From Nocardia ninae NBRC 108245 (GTDB taxonomy: Bacteria; Actinomycetota; Actinomycetes; Mycobacteriales; Mycobacteriaceae): a DNA stretch of 40,648 bases. The position numbers and the translations under genes are program-made. Under the pieces are notes generated by a model. That model was not told where the DNA came from, made no database searches, and saw nothing but the letters and a program-made list of their open reading frames with translations. Below are positions 1 through 9,668 of this stretch, piece after piece. The stretch is from the NCBI RefSeq assembly GCF_007990755.1, contig NZ_BJXA01000081.1, positions 1 to 40,648 of the forward strand. Direction: 5' to 3'. Within the stretch, counting starts at the first letter, position 1, and every line of letters begins with the position of its first letter.

Positions 1-348
1 AGCGCAGGCCGGTGATCCGCCGCCCGGCGATCCGCGGCTCCACTGCTCGCCTGCGGTTACGCAGGCCGGGCGGCAAGCAGCGCGAAGGCAACGACCTGCC
101 CCGCTGAGGCTGCTGGGTTTTCTTAAGGTCTTGGAAAGCCCGCCCAGGAATGCTCTTGCAGTATGGGCACGCTGGCGATAGGTGGCTTCGGTTTCAGTGG
201 CTGGGGTGTCGGCGGCTTCGGCGTCGCCAGGTTCGGCCTGAAGCGGCTGCTCGGTATCGCGGATTCGGCGGTGACCGAATCCATGCGGCTGTCCACGCGG
301 GCGAGCGGTACGGTCATACCCGGCGGGCGGGCGCGAAAGAGGGTAGCG
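1..348. other. Left-edge region without an assignable gene
   Basis: A frame open from base 3 to TGA 105-107 would encode an Arg-rich 34-residue C-terminus, which could be the end of a gene outside the window; evidence is too thin to call it. Bases 163-348 are Gly-rich when read in the sigma-factor frame and look like leader, not coding sequence. A TGTCCAC (290-296) before CGGTC (311-315) is a weak ECF-like promoter candidate. Confidence 0.3.
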
Positions 349-1239
349 ATGGAGCCGGACGGGTTGGGCGTATTCATGACGCATCGCCCCCGCCTGTTCG
401 CACTCGCCTACCGGATGCTCGGGTCCGCCGGTGAAGCCGAAGACGCCGTGCAGGAGACCTACCTGCGCTGGGACGCCGCCGATCGCAGCCGAATCCGTTC
501 CGCCGAGGCCTGGCTGACCACCGTGCTGGTGAATCAATGCCGGGCCTGGCTGATTTCGGCACGGGCCCGCCGAGAGACCTACGTCGGGCCGTGGCTGCCC
601 GAGCCGGTGGCCACCGAGCGCGGCGAGCTCGGTCCGCTGGAGACCGTCGAAGAGCGCGAGCTGGTTTCCTTCGCGCTGCTCACCGCGCTGGAGCGATTGA
701 CTCCGGTCGAGCGAGCGGTGTTCGTGCTGCGCGAGGCGTTCGGTTACGCCCATCGCGAGATCGCCGACATGCTCACCATCACCGAGGGCAACTCGCAGCA
801 GATCTACCGGCGGGCCGGGCTGCGGGTGCGCGCGGGCCGGGCCCGCTTCGATGTGCCGTCCGAGTACGCGGGCGAGCTGATCAAGCGGTTCCTGAAGGCC
901 GCGCGCAACGGCGACATCGAGTCGCTGGAACAGTTGCTCACCGCCGATGTGGTGTCGATCGCGGACGGCGGCGATCAGATCAACGCGGCCCGCAGGCCGA
1001 TCGTCGGTGCGAACAAGGTCGCGCGGTACCTGGTCGGGTTGTTGCGGTGGGAGGTGCCCGGCATGGAGCTGCTCATCGAGGAGGTCAACGGCGCGCCCGC
1101 CGCGGTGGCCCGGGTGAACGGTGCGCCGATGCTCGTTGTCGGAATCGAGCTGGTCGACGGAGCGGTGGCTACGCTGCGGCTGGTCGTCAACCCCGAGAAG
1201 CTGGCCTACTTCGCCAAATCCACGGGCGCTGCGCAGTAA
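349..1239 (+). CDS. ECF41-type RNA polymerase sigma factor (SigJ-like)
   Basis: An extracytoplasmic-function sigma factor of 296 residues that would direct RNA polymerase to a small regulon. Sigma-70 region 2 occupies about residues 10-75 (RLFALAYRMLGSAGEAEDAV) and region 4 about 115-165 (LTPVERAVFVLREAFGYAH). After that comes a SnoaL/NTF2-like C-terminal extension of roughly 120 residues carrying DGGD at 206-209 and NPEKL at 281-285. These resemble the DGGG and NPDKL signatures of the ECF41 group, where the extension acts in place of an anti-sigma factor. ATG 349 is chosen because a GAAAGAGGG ribosome site lies just upstream; the frame stays open to 163 but that stretch is low-complexity. 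ECF41 genes usually sit beside a carboxymuconolactone decarboxylase, oxidoreductase or epimerase, and the next gene is an oxidoreductase. The group assignment is fairly sure; the target promoter is not. Confidence 0.88.
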   Translation: MEPDGLGVFMTHRPRLFALAYRMLGSAGEAEDAVQETYLRWDAADRSRIRSAEAWLTTVLVNQCRAWLISARARRETYVGPWLPEPVATERGELGPLETVEERELVSFALLTALERLTPVERAVFVLREAFGYAHREIADMLTITEGNSQQIYRRAGLRVRAGRARFDVPSEYAGELIKRFLKAARNGDIESLEQLLTADVVSIADGGDQINAARRPIVGANKVARYLVGLLRWEVPGMELLIEEVNGAPAAVARVNGAPMLVVGIELVDGAVATLRLVVNPEKLAYFAKSTGAAQ

Positions 1240-1337
1240 TTCGCCGGCAGCGTGACGTGCTTCACGCCCGAAAGTTGTCAGCAATGGCGGGGCTGTCCGA
1301 TCTGAAGGGTGTCGGCCGAACGAAAAGGAGCCACCTC

Positions 1338-2426
1338 ATGACCGGACAGCATCGGATCGTCGTCCTCGGCGCCGGGTACGCGGGACTGGCGGCAGCGGGC
1401 CGCCTCGCGAGCAAGGCGCGTGGGGCGCGGATCACCGTCGTCGATGCCCGCACCGACTTCGTCGAACGGGTACGGCTGCACCAGCAGGCCGCCGGGCAAC
1501 AGATTTCGAGCTGGAGCCTGCGGGAACTGTTGGACAGCAAGAAGATCCACTTCGTGCGCGCTCGCGCGACGGAGATCGATACCGCGAGTAAGCGGGTATT
1601 GCTGGATACCGCAACAGTTCTCGACTACGACACCCTCGTCTACGCGCTGGGCAGTACCGCGGACCGGGCCAGTGTTCCCGGCCTGGCCGAGCATGCCTAC
1701 TCGGTGTCGACGCCGGAGGACGCGGGCCGTTTCGAAGCTCCCTCCGGCACTGTTCTTGTCGTCGGTGCCGGTGCCACGGGTATCGAACTGGCCGCGGAAC
1801 TCGCTGAGTCACGTCCTGATTCGCGCGTGTGCCTGCTCAGCCCGGAGGAACCGGGGGCGTGGTTGTCGCCGCGGGCGTGGAAGCATATTCGCCGTGTGCT
1901 CGAGCGGCTCGGCGTCGAGATCCGCTCCGATGCCAAGGTGCTCGAGGTGACCGCGGCCGGAGTGCGGCTGGCCGACGGCACGCTGATCGAGGCCGCCGCG
2001 ACCGTGTGGACCGCGGGTTTCGCCGTGCCGGATCTGGCGCGGCGATCGGGCCTCTCGGTCGACGGAACGGGACGGGTGCTGGTAGACGCTGCGTTGCGGT
2101 CGATCTCGCACCCGGACGTGTACGCGGCGGGTGACAGCGCCGTGATAGCCGGACCCGGCGGGCGCGACCTGCGGATGGCCTGCGCGACCGCGTTGCCCAC
2201 GGGAAAGTACGCGGCCGATGCGATTGCCGCTCGGCTACGCGGCGCGGAACCGGGGAAGCTGCGGTTCCGGTACGTCGTCCAGTGTCTGAGCCTCGGCCGT
2301 CGGGACGGCCTCATCCAGGTGCTGCACGCGGACGACTCGCCTGCACGAACCGTGCTGACCGGGCGGCCGGCGGCGTGGGTGAAAGAGCAGGTCGTTCGTG
2401 GTGCGGGATGGGCGGCCCGCCGCTGA
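1338..2426 (+). CDS. FAD-dependent NAD(P)H oxidoreductase (NDH-2/AIF-like)
   Basis: A 362-residue two-dinucleotide-fold flavoprotein expected to oxidise NAD(P)H with FAD. The N-terminal FAD-binding motif is VLGAGYAGLAAAGRLA, a second Rossmann motif reads VVGAGATGIELAAELAE, and VYAAGDSAV near the C-terminus is the usual flavin-contacting GD motif. It is shorter than respiratory NDH-2 and has no obvious membrane anchor, so a soluble reductase is as likely. ATG 1338 has a good AAAAGGAG ribosome site at 1323-1330; the frame is open back to 537 only as a shadow of the sigma gene. It lies 98 bp after the ECF41 sigma gene in the same direction and is the best candidate for that factor's target. The electron acceptor cannot be told from sequence. 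Confidence 0.86.
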   Translation: MTGQHRIVVLGAGYAGLAAAGRLASKARGARITVVDARTDFVERVRLHQQAAGQQISSWSLRELLDSKKIHFVRARATEIDTASKRVLLDTATVLDYDTLVYALGSTADRASVPGLAEHAYSVSTPEDAGRFEAPSGTVLVVGAGATGIELAAELAESRPDSRVCLLSPEEPGAWLSPRAWKHIRRVLERLGVEIRSDAKVLEVTAAGVRLADGTLIEAAATVWTAGFAVPDLARRSGLSVDGTGRVLVDAALRSISHPDVYAAGDSAVIAGPGGRDLRMACATALPTGKYAADAIAARLRGAEPGKLRFRYVVQCLSLGRRDGLIQVLHADDSPARTVLTGRPAAWVKEQVVRGAGWAARR

Positions 2427-2480
2427 ATCGCCAACGATTCCGGCGGCTACGGCACTGGCGTCCGATAGCGGATCAGGTTT

Positions 2481-2499
2481 CGTCAACTTTGGGTTGACG
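2481..2499. promoter_or_regulatory. Palindromic operator 1, CGTCAAC-N5-GTTGACG
   Basis: A perfect inverted repeat with 7-bp arms CGTCAAC and GTTGACG around a 5-bp spacer (TTTGG). Its right arm contains the presumed -35 hexamer of the downstream gene. An identical-arm copy follows 28 bp later, centre to centre. The arms do not match the CIRCE, HAIR (HspR) or ClgR motifs as remembered. Confidence 0.7.
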
Positions 2500-2522
2500 C
2501 TGTCGAATCGTCAACCTATCGT
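2494..2522 (+). promoter_or_regulatory. Promoter of the HTH/Clp-N gene, leaderless
   Basis: A -35 TTGACG (2494-2499) and a -10 TATCGT (2517-2522) are separated by 17 bp. The ATG at 2530 lies 7 nt after the -10, so the transcript would start at or next to the start codon, with no leader and no ribosome site. Both promoter hexamers fall inside the palindromes described separately, which suggests repression by occlusion. Confidence 0.55.
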
Positions 2523-2527
2523 TGACG
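2509..2527. promoter_or_regulatory. Palindromic operator 2, CGTCAAC-N5-GTTGACG
   Basis: Second copy with identical arms and spacer length but a different spacer (CTATC). It covers the presumed -10 hexamer and ends 2 bp before the ATG at 2530. The pair probably binds one dimeric regulator on nearly the same face of the helix; the HTH protein encoded immediately downstream is the simplest candidate. Confidence 0.7.
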
Positions 2528-2529
2528 GC

Positions 2530-3258
2530 ATGACGCAGCCATACCGCCTCGACGACCTGATCGACGGCATCAAAAAAGCCCGCCCCGACAATGTGCTCGA
2601 CCAACTGTCCGACGCCGTGGTCACCGGCAATCACCTCGGCGAACTGGCCGATCATCTGATCGGCCACTTCGTCGACCAGGCCCGCCGCGCCGGCGCCTCG
2701 TGGACCGACATCGGCGCCAGCATGGGCGTCACCAAGCAGGCCGCGCAGAAGCGCTTCGTGCCGAAAGGGCCCGGCGGCCTCGGACAAGACGCCCTGATGG
2801 ATCCGAGCGCGGGCTTCGCCAGGTTCACCGAGCGGGCCCGCGGGGTCATCATTGCCGCGCAGGAAGCCGCACGTACCGCGGGTAACTCGGAGATCAGCAC
2901 CGCGCACCTGGTGCTCGGCCTGCTGTCCGAGCCCGACGGCATCGGCGCGAAAGAGATTCTCACCAGCGGTATTTCGCTGTCGGCCGTGGGCGAAGCGGTG
3001 GCCGCCGCACTGCCCGCCGGTACGGGCGACGTGCCGCCGCTCATCCCGTTCGACGCGGACGCCAAGAAGGCGCTCGAGCTGACCTTCCGCGAGGCACTTC
3101 GCCTGGGCCACAACTACGTCGGCACCGAACACATCCTGCTCGCGCTGCTCGAACAGGAGAACGGGGAAGGCCTGCTCACCGGTCTCGGCATGGACAAGAC
3201 GAAGACCGAGGCCCACATCGTCGAACTCCTCGCCCCGTACATGCCCAAAAAGCAATGA
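2530..3258 (+). CDS. HTH protein with C-terminal Clp-N repeats
   Basis: A 242-residue protein made of an N-terminal helix-turn-helix region (about residues 45-80, reading GASWTDIGASMGVTKQAAQKR) and a Clp N-terminal domain. The Clp-N part has its two usual repeats, one around ARGVIIAAQEAARTAGNSEI and STAHLVLGLLSE, the other around LRLGHNYVGTEHILLALLEQ. Clp-N domains bind substrates or adaptors in ClpA/ClpC, but here there is no AAA+ ATPase module. The protein could therefore sense a Clp adaptor or misfolded protein and act as a transcription factor; that role is inference. ATG 2530 is chosen because two palindromes and a promoter lie directly before it; the frame is open to 2398. No ribosome site is seen, which fits leaderless translation. 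It is convergent with the SUFU-domain gene. Confidence 0.85.
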   Translation: MTQPYRLDDLIDGIKKARPDNVLDQLSDAVVTGNHLGELADHLIGHFVDQARRAGASWTDIGASMGVTKQAAQKRFVPKGPGGLGQDALMDPSAGFARFTERARGVIIAAQEAARTAGNSEISTAHLVLGLLSEPDGIGAKEILTSGISLSAVGEAVAAALPAGTGDVPPLIPFDADAKKALELTFREALRLGHNYVGTEHILLALLEQENGEGLLTGLGMDKTKTEAHIVELLAPYMPKKQ

Positions 3259-3303
3259 GACGACGGTGGGCGGCCGGATGTACGCCGCCTGAAAGCCGCC
3301 GAG

Positions 3304-3978
3304 CTACGCCCGCCCGCGCAGGCCGCCACCCCAACGGGGCCATTGCGCTTGGGGTTTCGGCTCGGCAACCAACGGGTCGCGATCGATATCGGTGACGTAC
3401 AGCGGAAGGCGCGGGGCCAGTTCCGCCAGTAGTTCCAACGCTTTACCGCCCTGCGCGGCTCGGTACTCGGGCATCGTCAGCCCGACCAATTGCAGGAATC
3501 GCATGCTGCCGTGCGGGGTTTCGATGGTGCCGAGCTCCGGGTCGACGGTGAAGCCGACGGCGCGGATGCCGGAGTTCGGTCGGTCGGCGGCGATCGGGCC
3601 GTTCGCTTTGATGGTGTGTCCGGGCTCGAACCACTTGCCGGACTGGAAGACATAGCGGGCGAGATTCTGCAGGAAGTTCGCGGGCCACACCGGCGGCTCG
3701 GTATCGGCGGGCTTGCGCACCAGCCGGAAGGTGAACTCGAACCCCCAGCCGGACTTCTCGGGGTTGTCCCACTCCTTCTCGTACAGCTCGGTCATGCCGT
3801 AACTGACGTAGTGCCAGTGCGGTACCGGTTCGGTGCGTGAGTACGCGCTGATCCCGTCGAGCGGGTCGGGACCGCCGAGCGACCAGCGGTGATCGGTGGC
3901 CCAATGGAAAGGTTCGATATCGCCGTACAACGGCCGCAGTGCGCCGTCGATGGCATTCCAGCCGGGTGCTTCACTCAC
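3304..3978 (-). CDS. Suppressor-of-fused (SUFU) domain protein
   Basis: A cytosolic protein of 224 residues matching the bacterial SUFU fold, recognised from WNAIDGALRPLYGDIEPFHW at the N-terminus, the HYVSYGMTELYEKE segment and a central SGWGFEFTFRL strand. In animals SUFU restrains Gli factors. In bacteria the domain often occurs as an immunity protein or as a stand-alone protein of unknown role. GTG 3978 is chosen because GGTGGCGGGG lies just upstream and the SUFU homology starts there; upstream codons (open to 4179) overlap nadE and look non-coding. No toxin gene is adjacent, so an immunity function is not supported here. The family call is confident and the function unknown. Confidence 0.85.
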   Translation of the reverse strand: MSEAPGWNAIDGALRPLYGDIEPFHWATDHRWSLGGPDPLDGISAYSRTEPVPHWHYVSYGMTELYEKEWDNPEKSGWGFEFTFRLVRKPADTEPPVWPANFLQNLARYVFQSGKWFEPGHTIKANGPIAADRPNSGIRAVGFTVDPELGTIETPHGSMRFLQLVGLTMPEYRAAQGGKALELLAELAPRLPLYVTDIDRDPLVAEPKPQAQWPRWGGGLRGRA

Positions 3979-4081
3979 CCCGCCACCATAAGGGGAACCG
4001 CCGCCGTCGTCGGCGGCCCGCGCGCGGACTCGGTCTCGAGCAAATGGTCGCCTGAGCCGGATGCCGTTGGCAGGCAGCCGA

Positions 4082-6148
4082 TCAGGCGTCCGGCACGTTG
4101 CGCTCGAGCTCATCCAGCCAGGCCGCGGCCGACGCGTCGCTCGGCGCCCGCCAGTCACCGCGCGGGGACAGCGAGCCACCGGAGCCGACCTTCGGCGCGT
4201 TGGGCAGCGTCGAGCGTTTGAACTGGCTGGTCTGCACGAACCGGCGCAGGAACTCCGCGAGCCACCGCTTGATCGTGGCCAGCTCGTAGGCGTTGCGCTG
4301 GTCTGCGGGGATCAGATCAGGCCAGCGGCCGCGGTTCGGGTCGGCCCACGCGTGCCTGGCCAAATAGGCGATGCGGCTGGGGCGGTAGCCGAAGCGGAGC
4401 AGGTAGTAGAGGTGGAAATCCTGGAGCTCGTACGGACCGACGGTGGCTTCGGAGCTCTGACTCGGCGCCGCGGTGGTCGGGTCAGCGTTGTCGGGCACCA
4501 ACTCCGGCGAGATCTCGGTCTGCAAAATCGAGGTGAGTACCTCGCCCGCCGCGGGCCCGAACTGCCCGGTCTCGACCGACCAGGCGATCAGATATTTGAT
4601 CAGCGTCTTGGGGACCGAGGCGTTCACGCTGTAGTGCGCCATGTGGTCGCCGACGCCGAAAGTGCACCAGCCAAGGGCGAGTTCGCTCAGATCGCCGGTG
4701 CCGACGACGAGCGCGCCGTGCTGGTTCGCCAGCCGGAACAGGTGCGAGGTGCGCTCGCCCGCCTGCACGTTCTCGTAGGTGATGTCGTACTGCGGCACGC
4801 CGTCGGCGGCCGGATGGCCGAGGTCGCGCAGCATCTGCGTCGCCGACGGACGGATATCGATCTCCTGCGCGGTCACGCCGAGCGCGTCCATCAGCCGATG
4901 CGCGTCGGTGCGGGTTCGGGTGCTGGTCGCGAAGCCGGGCATGGTGTAGGCCAAGACATTTGCCCGGGGCAGGCCGAGCCGGTCCATGGTCTCGGCCGCG
5001 ACGATCAACGCCTGGGTGGAGTCCAGCCCGCCGGACACTCCGATGACCACCCGCTCCATCCCGGTGGCGCGCAGCCGGGTGCTCAACCCCTCGACCTGGA
5101 TGTGCTGCACCTCGGCGCAGCGGTCGTTGCGCACCGCAGGATCGGCCGGAACGTAAGGGAAGCGCTCGATCTCGCGTCGCAGCTCGACGACACCCCCGGG
5201 GATCGGCAGCTCCACCTCGACGCGCCGCAGCCGAGCCAGCCGTTCCCGGTGGTCGTGCACATTGTCGGCAAAGCTGCTGGTGCGCAGTCGATCTGCGGCC
5301 AGACGGCGCAAATCCAGGTCGGCGGTGACCAATTGCGGATGATCGGCGAACCGGACCCCCTCCGCGAGCAGATCACCGTTCTCGCACACCAGCGCCTGGC
5401 CATCCCAGGCCAGGTCGGTCGTCGATTCCCCGTGTCCCGCCGCCGAATACAGGTAGGCGGCCAGGTAGCGCGCCGAATGCGAGGTGCACAGCGCCCTGCG
5501 GTAATCGGCCTTGCCGATGACGATATTGCTCGCCGACAGGTTGACCAGCACCGTCGCCCCGGCCAGCGCGGCATAACCGCTGGGCGGCAACGGCACCCAG
5601 CCGTCCTCGCAGATCTCCAGATGGAACACGAACCCGTCGAGGTTGTTCGCCACGAACAGCAGGTCGGCGCCGAACGGCACCCGCTGCCCGGCGATCGTGA
5701 CGTGCGTGTCCAGGTTCTCCCGTGCCGCCGCGAACTGCCGCTTCTCGTAGAACTCCCGATAGTTCGGCAGATAACTCTTCGGCACCGCACCGAGCACCGC
5801 GCCGCGGCACACCGCGACGGCGCAGTTGAACAGCCGGCCCTGGGCCCGCACCGGCGCACCGACCACCAGCACCGTGTCGAGGTCGGCGCTCTCGGCGACC
5901 ACCCGCGCCAGCGCCGCCTGGACGGCGTCGTCCAGCGCGTCCTGGTGGAACAGATCGTCGGCCGTGTAGCAGGACAGGCCGAGCTCCGGGAAAACCGTCA
6001 GCACCACCCCGTCGGCTGCCGCTTCCCTGGCCAGCGCCAGGGTCTGCTCGACGTTGTAGGCGGGGTCGGCGACCCGCACCCGGGGCACGGCGACCGCCAC
6101 CCGGGCGAAATCGTGCCGATAGAGCGACTCGAAGGGCAGTTCACGCAC
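4082..6148 (-). CDS. nadE: Glutamine-dependent NAD+ synthetase
   Basis: Catalyses the last step of NAD biosynthesis, amidating nicotinic acid adenine dinucleotide with ATP and glutamine. The 688-residue length is the normal size of the two-domain enzyme found in M. tuberculosis. The N-terminal nitrilase-type glutaminase carries the Glu-Lys-Cys triad at E55 (FPELGLS), K124 ([12 protein letters not shown]) and C180 (EICEDGW). The C-terminal synthetase carries the ATP-pyrophosphatase P-loop SGGLDST at 372-378. The GTG start at 6148 has AAGGGGGA upstream. It is divergent from the small gene at 6236. All catalytic residues looked for are present. Confidence 0.97.
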   Translation of the reverse strand: MRELPFESLYRHDFARVAVAVPRVRVADPAYNVEQTLALAREAAADGVVLTVFPELGLSCYTADDLFHQDALDDAVQAALARVVAESADLDTVLVVGAPVRAQGRLFNCAVAVCRGAVLGAVPKSYLPNYREFYEKRQFAAARENLDTHVTIAGQRVPFGADLLFVANNLDGFVFHLEICEDGWVPLPPSGYAALAGATVLVNLSASNIVIGKADYRRALCTSHSARYLAAYLYSAAGHGESTTDLAWDGQALVCENGDLLAEGVRFADHPQLVTADLDLRRLAADRLRTSSFADNVHDHRERLARLRRVEVELPIPGGVVELRREIERFPYVPADPAVRNDRCAEVQHIQVEGLSTRLRATGMERVVIGVSGGLDSTQALIVAAETMDRLGLPRANVLAYTMPGFATSTRTRTDAHRLMDALGVTAQEIDIRPSATQMLRDLGHPAADGVPQYDITYENVQAGERTSHLFRLANQHGALVVGTGDLSELALGWCTFGVGDHMAHYSVNASVPKTLIKYLIAWSVETGQFGPAAGEVLTSILQTEISPELVPDNADPTTAAPSQSSEATVGPYELQDFHLYYLLRFGYRPSRIAYLARHAWADPNRGRWPDLIPADQRNAYELATIKRWLAEFLRRFVQTSQFKRSTLPNAPKVGSGGSLSPRGDWRAPSDASAAAWLDELERNVPDA

Positions 6149-6235
6149 TGCCGTCCCCCTTCGCCGAGGCTGCCGGAAATGATCATGATTCCCCTCCGGA
6201 ACCTACCCGCCATAGTGGCCCGCTAAGCTATAGCA

Positions 6236-6529
6236 ATGGCGGATGAAACGGATTCCGACCTAATCGCGGGGGAACGACGCGCCGATCTGCTGCGTGCGCT
6301 TTCTTATGTGTCCACAGAGTCACAGCCGGACGGCAGCTATGTCGTCAACGGAGATCTTCCCCCCGAGGTGGCGCCCCCATTTATTCGGGCGATCATGCGG
6401 GTCGAAGCGGAGTTGTTGTTGCACGATGCCGAGCTCGTCACCGTGGAGGGCGGCGAGCCGAGGTCCCCGGAAGAGCGCAGGACCGACGCGTTCGTGGCCC
6501 TGGTGTTGCGGGTCGACGACCGGGCTTAG
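6236..6529 (+). CDS. Small conserved-looking protein of unknown function
   Basis: A 97-residue acidic protein that I do not recognise. It has no signal peptide, membrane segment or Cys pair. The sequence is mostly helical in character (ADLLRALSYVSTES, IRAIMRVEAELLLHDAEL) with an acidic middle. It is divergent from nadE and 248 bp upstream of groEL2, with the CIRCE elements between. TAAGCT at 6224-6229 lies 6 nt before the ATG, the spacing expected for a leaderless transcript. Clean actinobacterial codon use and the short divergent spacing support a real gene. Confidence 0.62.
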   Translation: MADETDSDLIAGERRADLLRALSYVSTESQPDGSYVVNGDLPPEVAPPFIRAIMRVEAELLLHDAELVTVEGGEPRSPEERRTDAFVALVLRVDDRA

Positions 6530-6577
6530 GCCCGGTGTGGAAAGTTGCGAGCCGAGCGGCGCGGGAGCACCCCGGAC

Positions 6578-6604
6578 CTTGCACTCGGCACCTCCGAGTG
6601 CTAG
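6578..6604 (+). promoter_or_regulatory. CIRCE element 1 (HrcA operator)
   Basis: Inverted repeat CTTGCACTC-N9-GAGTGCTAG, differing from the CIRCE consensus TTAGCACTC-N9-GAGTGCTAA at only a few outer bases and keeping the exact 9-bp spacer. HrcA binds CIRCE to repress chaperonin genes until heat shock. A possible core promoter, TTGCAC (6579-6584) 17 bp from TAGAAA (6602-6607), coincides with it. Confidence 0.88.
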
Positions 6605-6612
6605 AAATGGCG

Positions 6613-8403
<1,791 letters not shown>

Positions 8404-8432
8404 GTCCAGCCACCAGGCAACACCTTTAGAAA

Positions 8433-8470
8433 CCGGAAGCCGGTCCACCCTCGGGTGGACCGGCTTCCGG
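8433..8470. terminator. Strong hairpin after groEL2
   Basis: An almost perfect stem of 17-18 bp: CCGGAAGCCGGTCCACCC pairs with its complement at 8453-8470 around a 2-4 nt loop. It lies 30 bp after the groEL2 stop and lacks a clear U-tract on the plus strand. It probably ends groEL2 transcription and could also stop any transcript arriving from the iron box side. Confidence 0.75.
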
Positions 8471-8510
8471 CGTCTGCGGAGTCCCTTCCGCTTGCTTCCT
8501 GATCGACTGT

Positions 8511-8529
8511 ACAGGTTAGGCTAACCTAC
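8511..8529. promoter_or_regulatory. IdeR/DtxR-type iron box between convergent genes
   Basis: Bases 8513-8528 read AGGTTAGGCTAACCTA, matching 16 of 19 positions of the actinobacterial iron box TTAGGTTAGGCTAACCTAA. IdeR/DmdR bound to Fe(II) represses from such sites. The box is not upstream of a gene: groEL2 ends at 8403 on its left and the lipoprotein gene ends at 8542 on its right. On the minus strand it exactly fills the 18-bp spacer between TTGAAT (8535-8530) and TACAGT (8511-8506). On the plus strand TCGACT (8503-8508) and TACATT (8527-8532) are also 18 bp apart. Confidence 0.72.
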
Positions 8530-8541
8530 ATTCAAATTGCC

Positions 8542-9546
8542 TCAGATGCCGTCGACGGCGAGCACGGCGAAGGGCTGTGGGGTACCGGGTCCCATCGGGC
8601 CGCCCTTGTCGAATTGTGAAGCGACCACCAGGAGTTGGTCGCCGGTGCGGACCAGCGTGGTGGGGATGCTCAGGGCCGCGTCGGTGATGCGCTGGTCCAT
8701 CGTCGCGGTGGCGCCGTCGTCGGTCATGGTCCAGCGGGCGATGGCGTTGTCGGTGTTCTGCACCACCCACAGGGTGTTGTCGTGCAATTCGAGCCCGTCG
8801 CCGTGGATCAGGTTGCCGCCGTGCAGCGCGACCTTGCGGATCGCGTCCGCGGCGTTCGGCGCGAGGGCGATGCGGAACAGCTCGCCCGTGTCCATGTCGA
8901 CAACGAACAAGTAGCGGCCGGCGGCGTCGGCCACGATGCCGTTCAGCGTGAAGCCACCGGGCGCGCGCGGCGCGAGAGCCGGGTTCAGATCGAATTGTGT
9001 TGTCATTTCGGCACGTCCGCCGTGTGCCGCGACGTGGGCGACCTCAGCTGCGGTGATGCGATAGACGACGCCGCGCACCGAGTCGGTCAGGTAGGCGGTG
9101 CCGTCCGGAGTGATGGCGACGTCGTTGACGAAGCGTGCCGCCGGGCCCGGCGCGTCGAACCGGGCGAGCAGGGCGCGGGACGCGGGGTCGTATACGGCGA
9201 CCCCGGCGGTCGAGTCGGTCACCCATAGTCGTCCCGCCTGGTCGACCTTCAGGCCATTGGCGGTCTTGCGGCCGTCGGCGCCCTCGGGCAGGAAGATCTC
9301 GGCCCGCTCGGCTCCCCGTGCGGCCTTGTAGACGGCTCCGGTGCTGTACGAGCCGACGTAGGTGTCGCCGGTGCGCGGGTCGGCGGCGATGCCTTCGGGG
9401 TAGGCGCGGTCGCTCGGCAGGGCGTAGGCGGCGGTGATCCGCGCGGCGGGTTCCGCAGTGTTTTCGCTGGTACCGCAGGCCACGGCGGCAGTACAGGACG
9501 CCGCGATGGCGATGGTTGCCATGCGGCGGCGCGTTGCGTAGGACAT
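8542..9546 (-). CDS. Lipoprotein with SMP-30/gluconolactonase-like propeller
   Basis: A 334-residue exported lipoprotein. The N-terminus MSYATRRRMATIAIAASCTA is a signal peptide and VAC at 22-24 is a lipobox, so C24 would be lipidated. The mature part has recurring beta-propeller strands of the SMP-30/gluconolactonase/LRE type (YPEGIAADPRTGDTYVGSYS, ANGLKVDQAGRLWVTDS, FVNDVAITPDGTAYLTDS, GNLIHGDGLELHDNTLWVV). These proteins bind a divalent metal and hydrolyse lactones, but the substrate cannot be predicted. A GAGAGG ribosome site precedes ATG 9546. It is divergent from the MarR regulator at 9669, which may control it. Confidence 0.8.
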   Translation of the reverse strand: MSYATRRRMATIAIAASCTAAVACGTSENTAEPAARITAAYALPSDRAYPEGIAADPRTGDTYVGSYSTGAVYKAARGAERAEIFLPEGADGRKTANGLKVDQAGRLWVTDSTAGVAVYDPASRALLARFDAPGPAARFVNDVAITPDGTAYLTDSVRGVVYRITAAEVAHVAAHGGRAEMTTQFDLNPALAPRAPGGFTLNGIVADAAGRYLFVVDMDTGELFRIALAPNAADAIRKVALHGGNLIHGDGLELHDNTLWVVQNTDNAIARWTMTDDGATATMDQRITDAALSIPTTLVRTGDQLLVVASQFDKGGPMGPGTPQPFAVLAVDGI

Positions 9547-9609
9547 GGTCGCCTCTCATCAGGTCTATCACTCGGATGTAGTCGCATCTGAGAATGAACA
9601 CGAACATAG

Positions 9610-9623
9610 ATTAGAGTTCTAAT
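9610..9623. promoter_or_regulatory. Candidate MarR operator
   Basis: Palindrome ATTAGA-GT-TCTAAT in the 122-bp region between the divergent lipoprotein and MarR genes. Arm length and A/T-rich character fit a MarR dimer site. It lies upstream of both genes, so one regulator could act on both. Confidence 0.5.
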
Positions 9624-9668
9624 GATCGTCAAGAGTCTTAGGTGAGGACGGGCAGATACCATGCGGTC

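Noticed and set aside
3-107. C-terminal end of a gene entering from the left edge
   Set aside because: Only 34 Arg-rich codons, no recognisable motif, and other frames are also partly open; kept as undecided.
3268-3290. Terminator between the Clp-N and SUFU genes
   Set aside because: GGCGGC/GCCGCC gives only six perfect pairs with no U-tract, expected by chance at this GC content.
4061-6226. 721-codon open frame antisense to nadE
   Set aside because: Shadow frame caused by high GC at third positions; the nadE product has all catalytic motifs.
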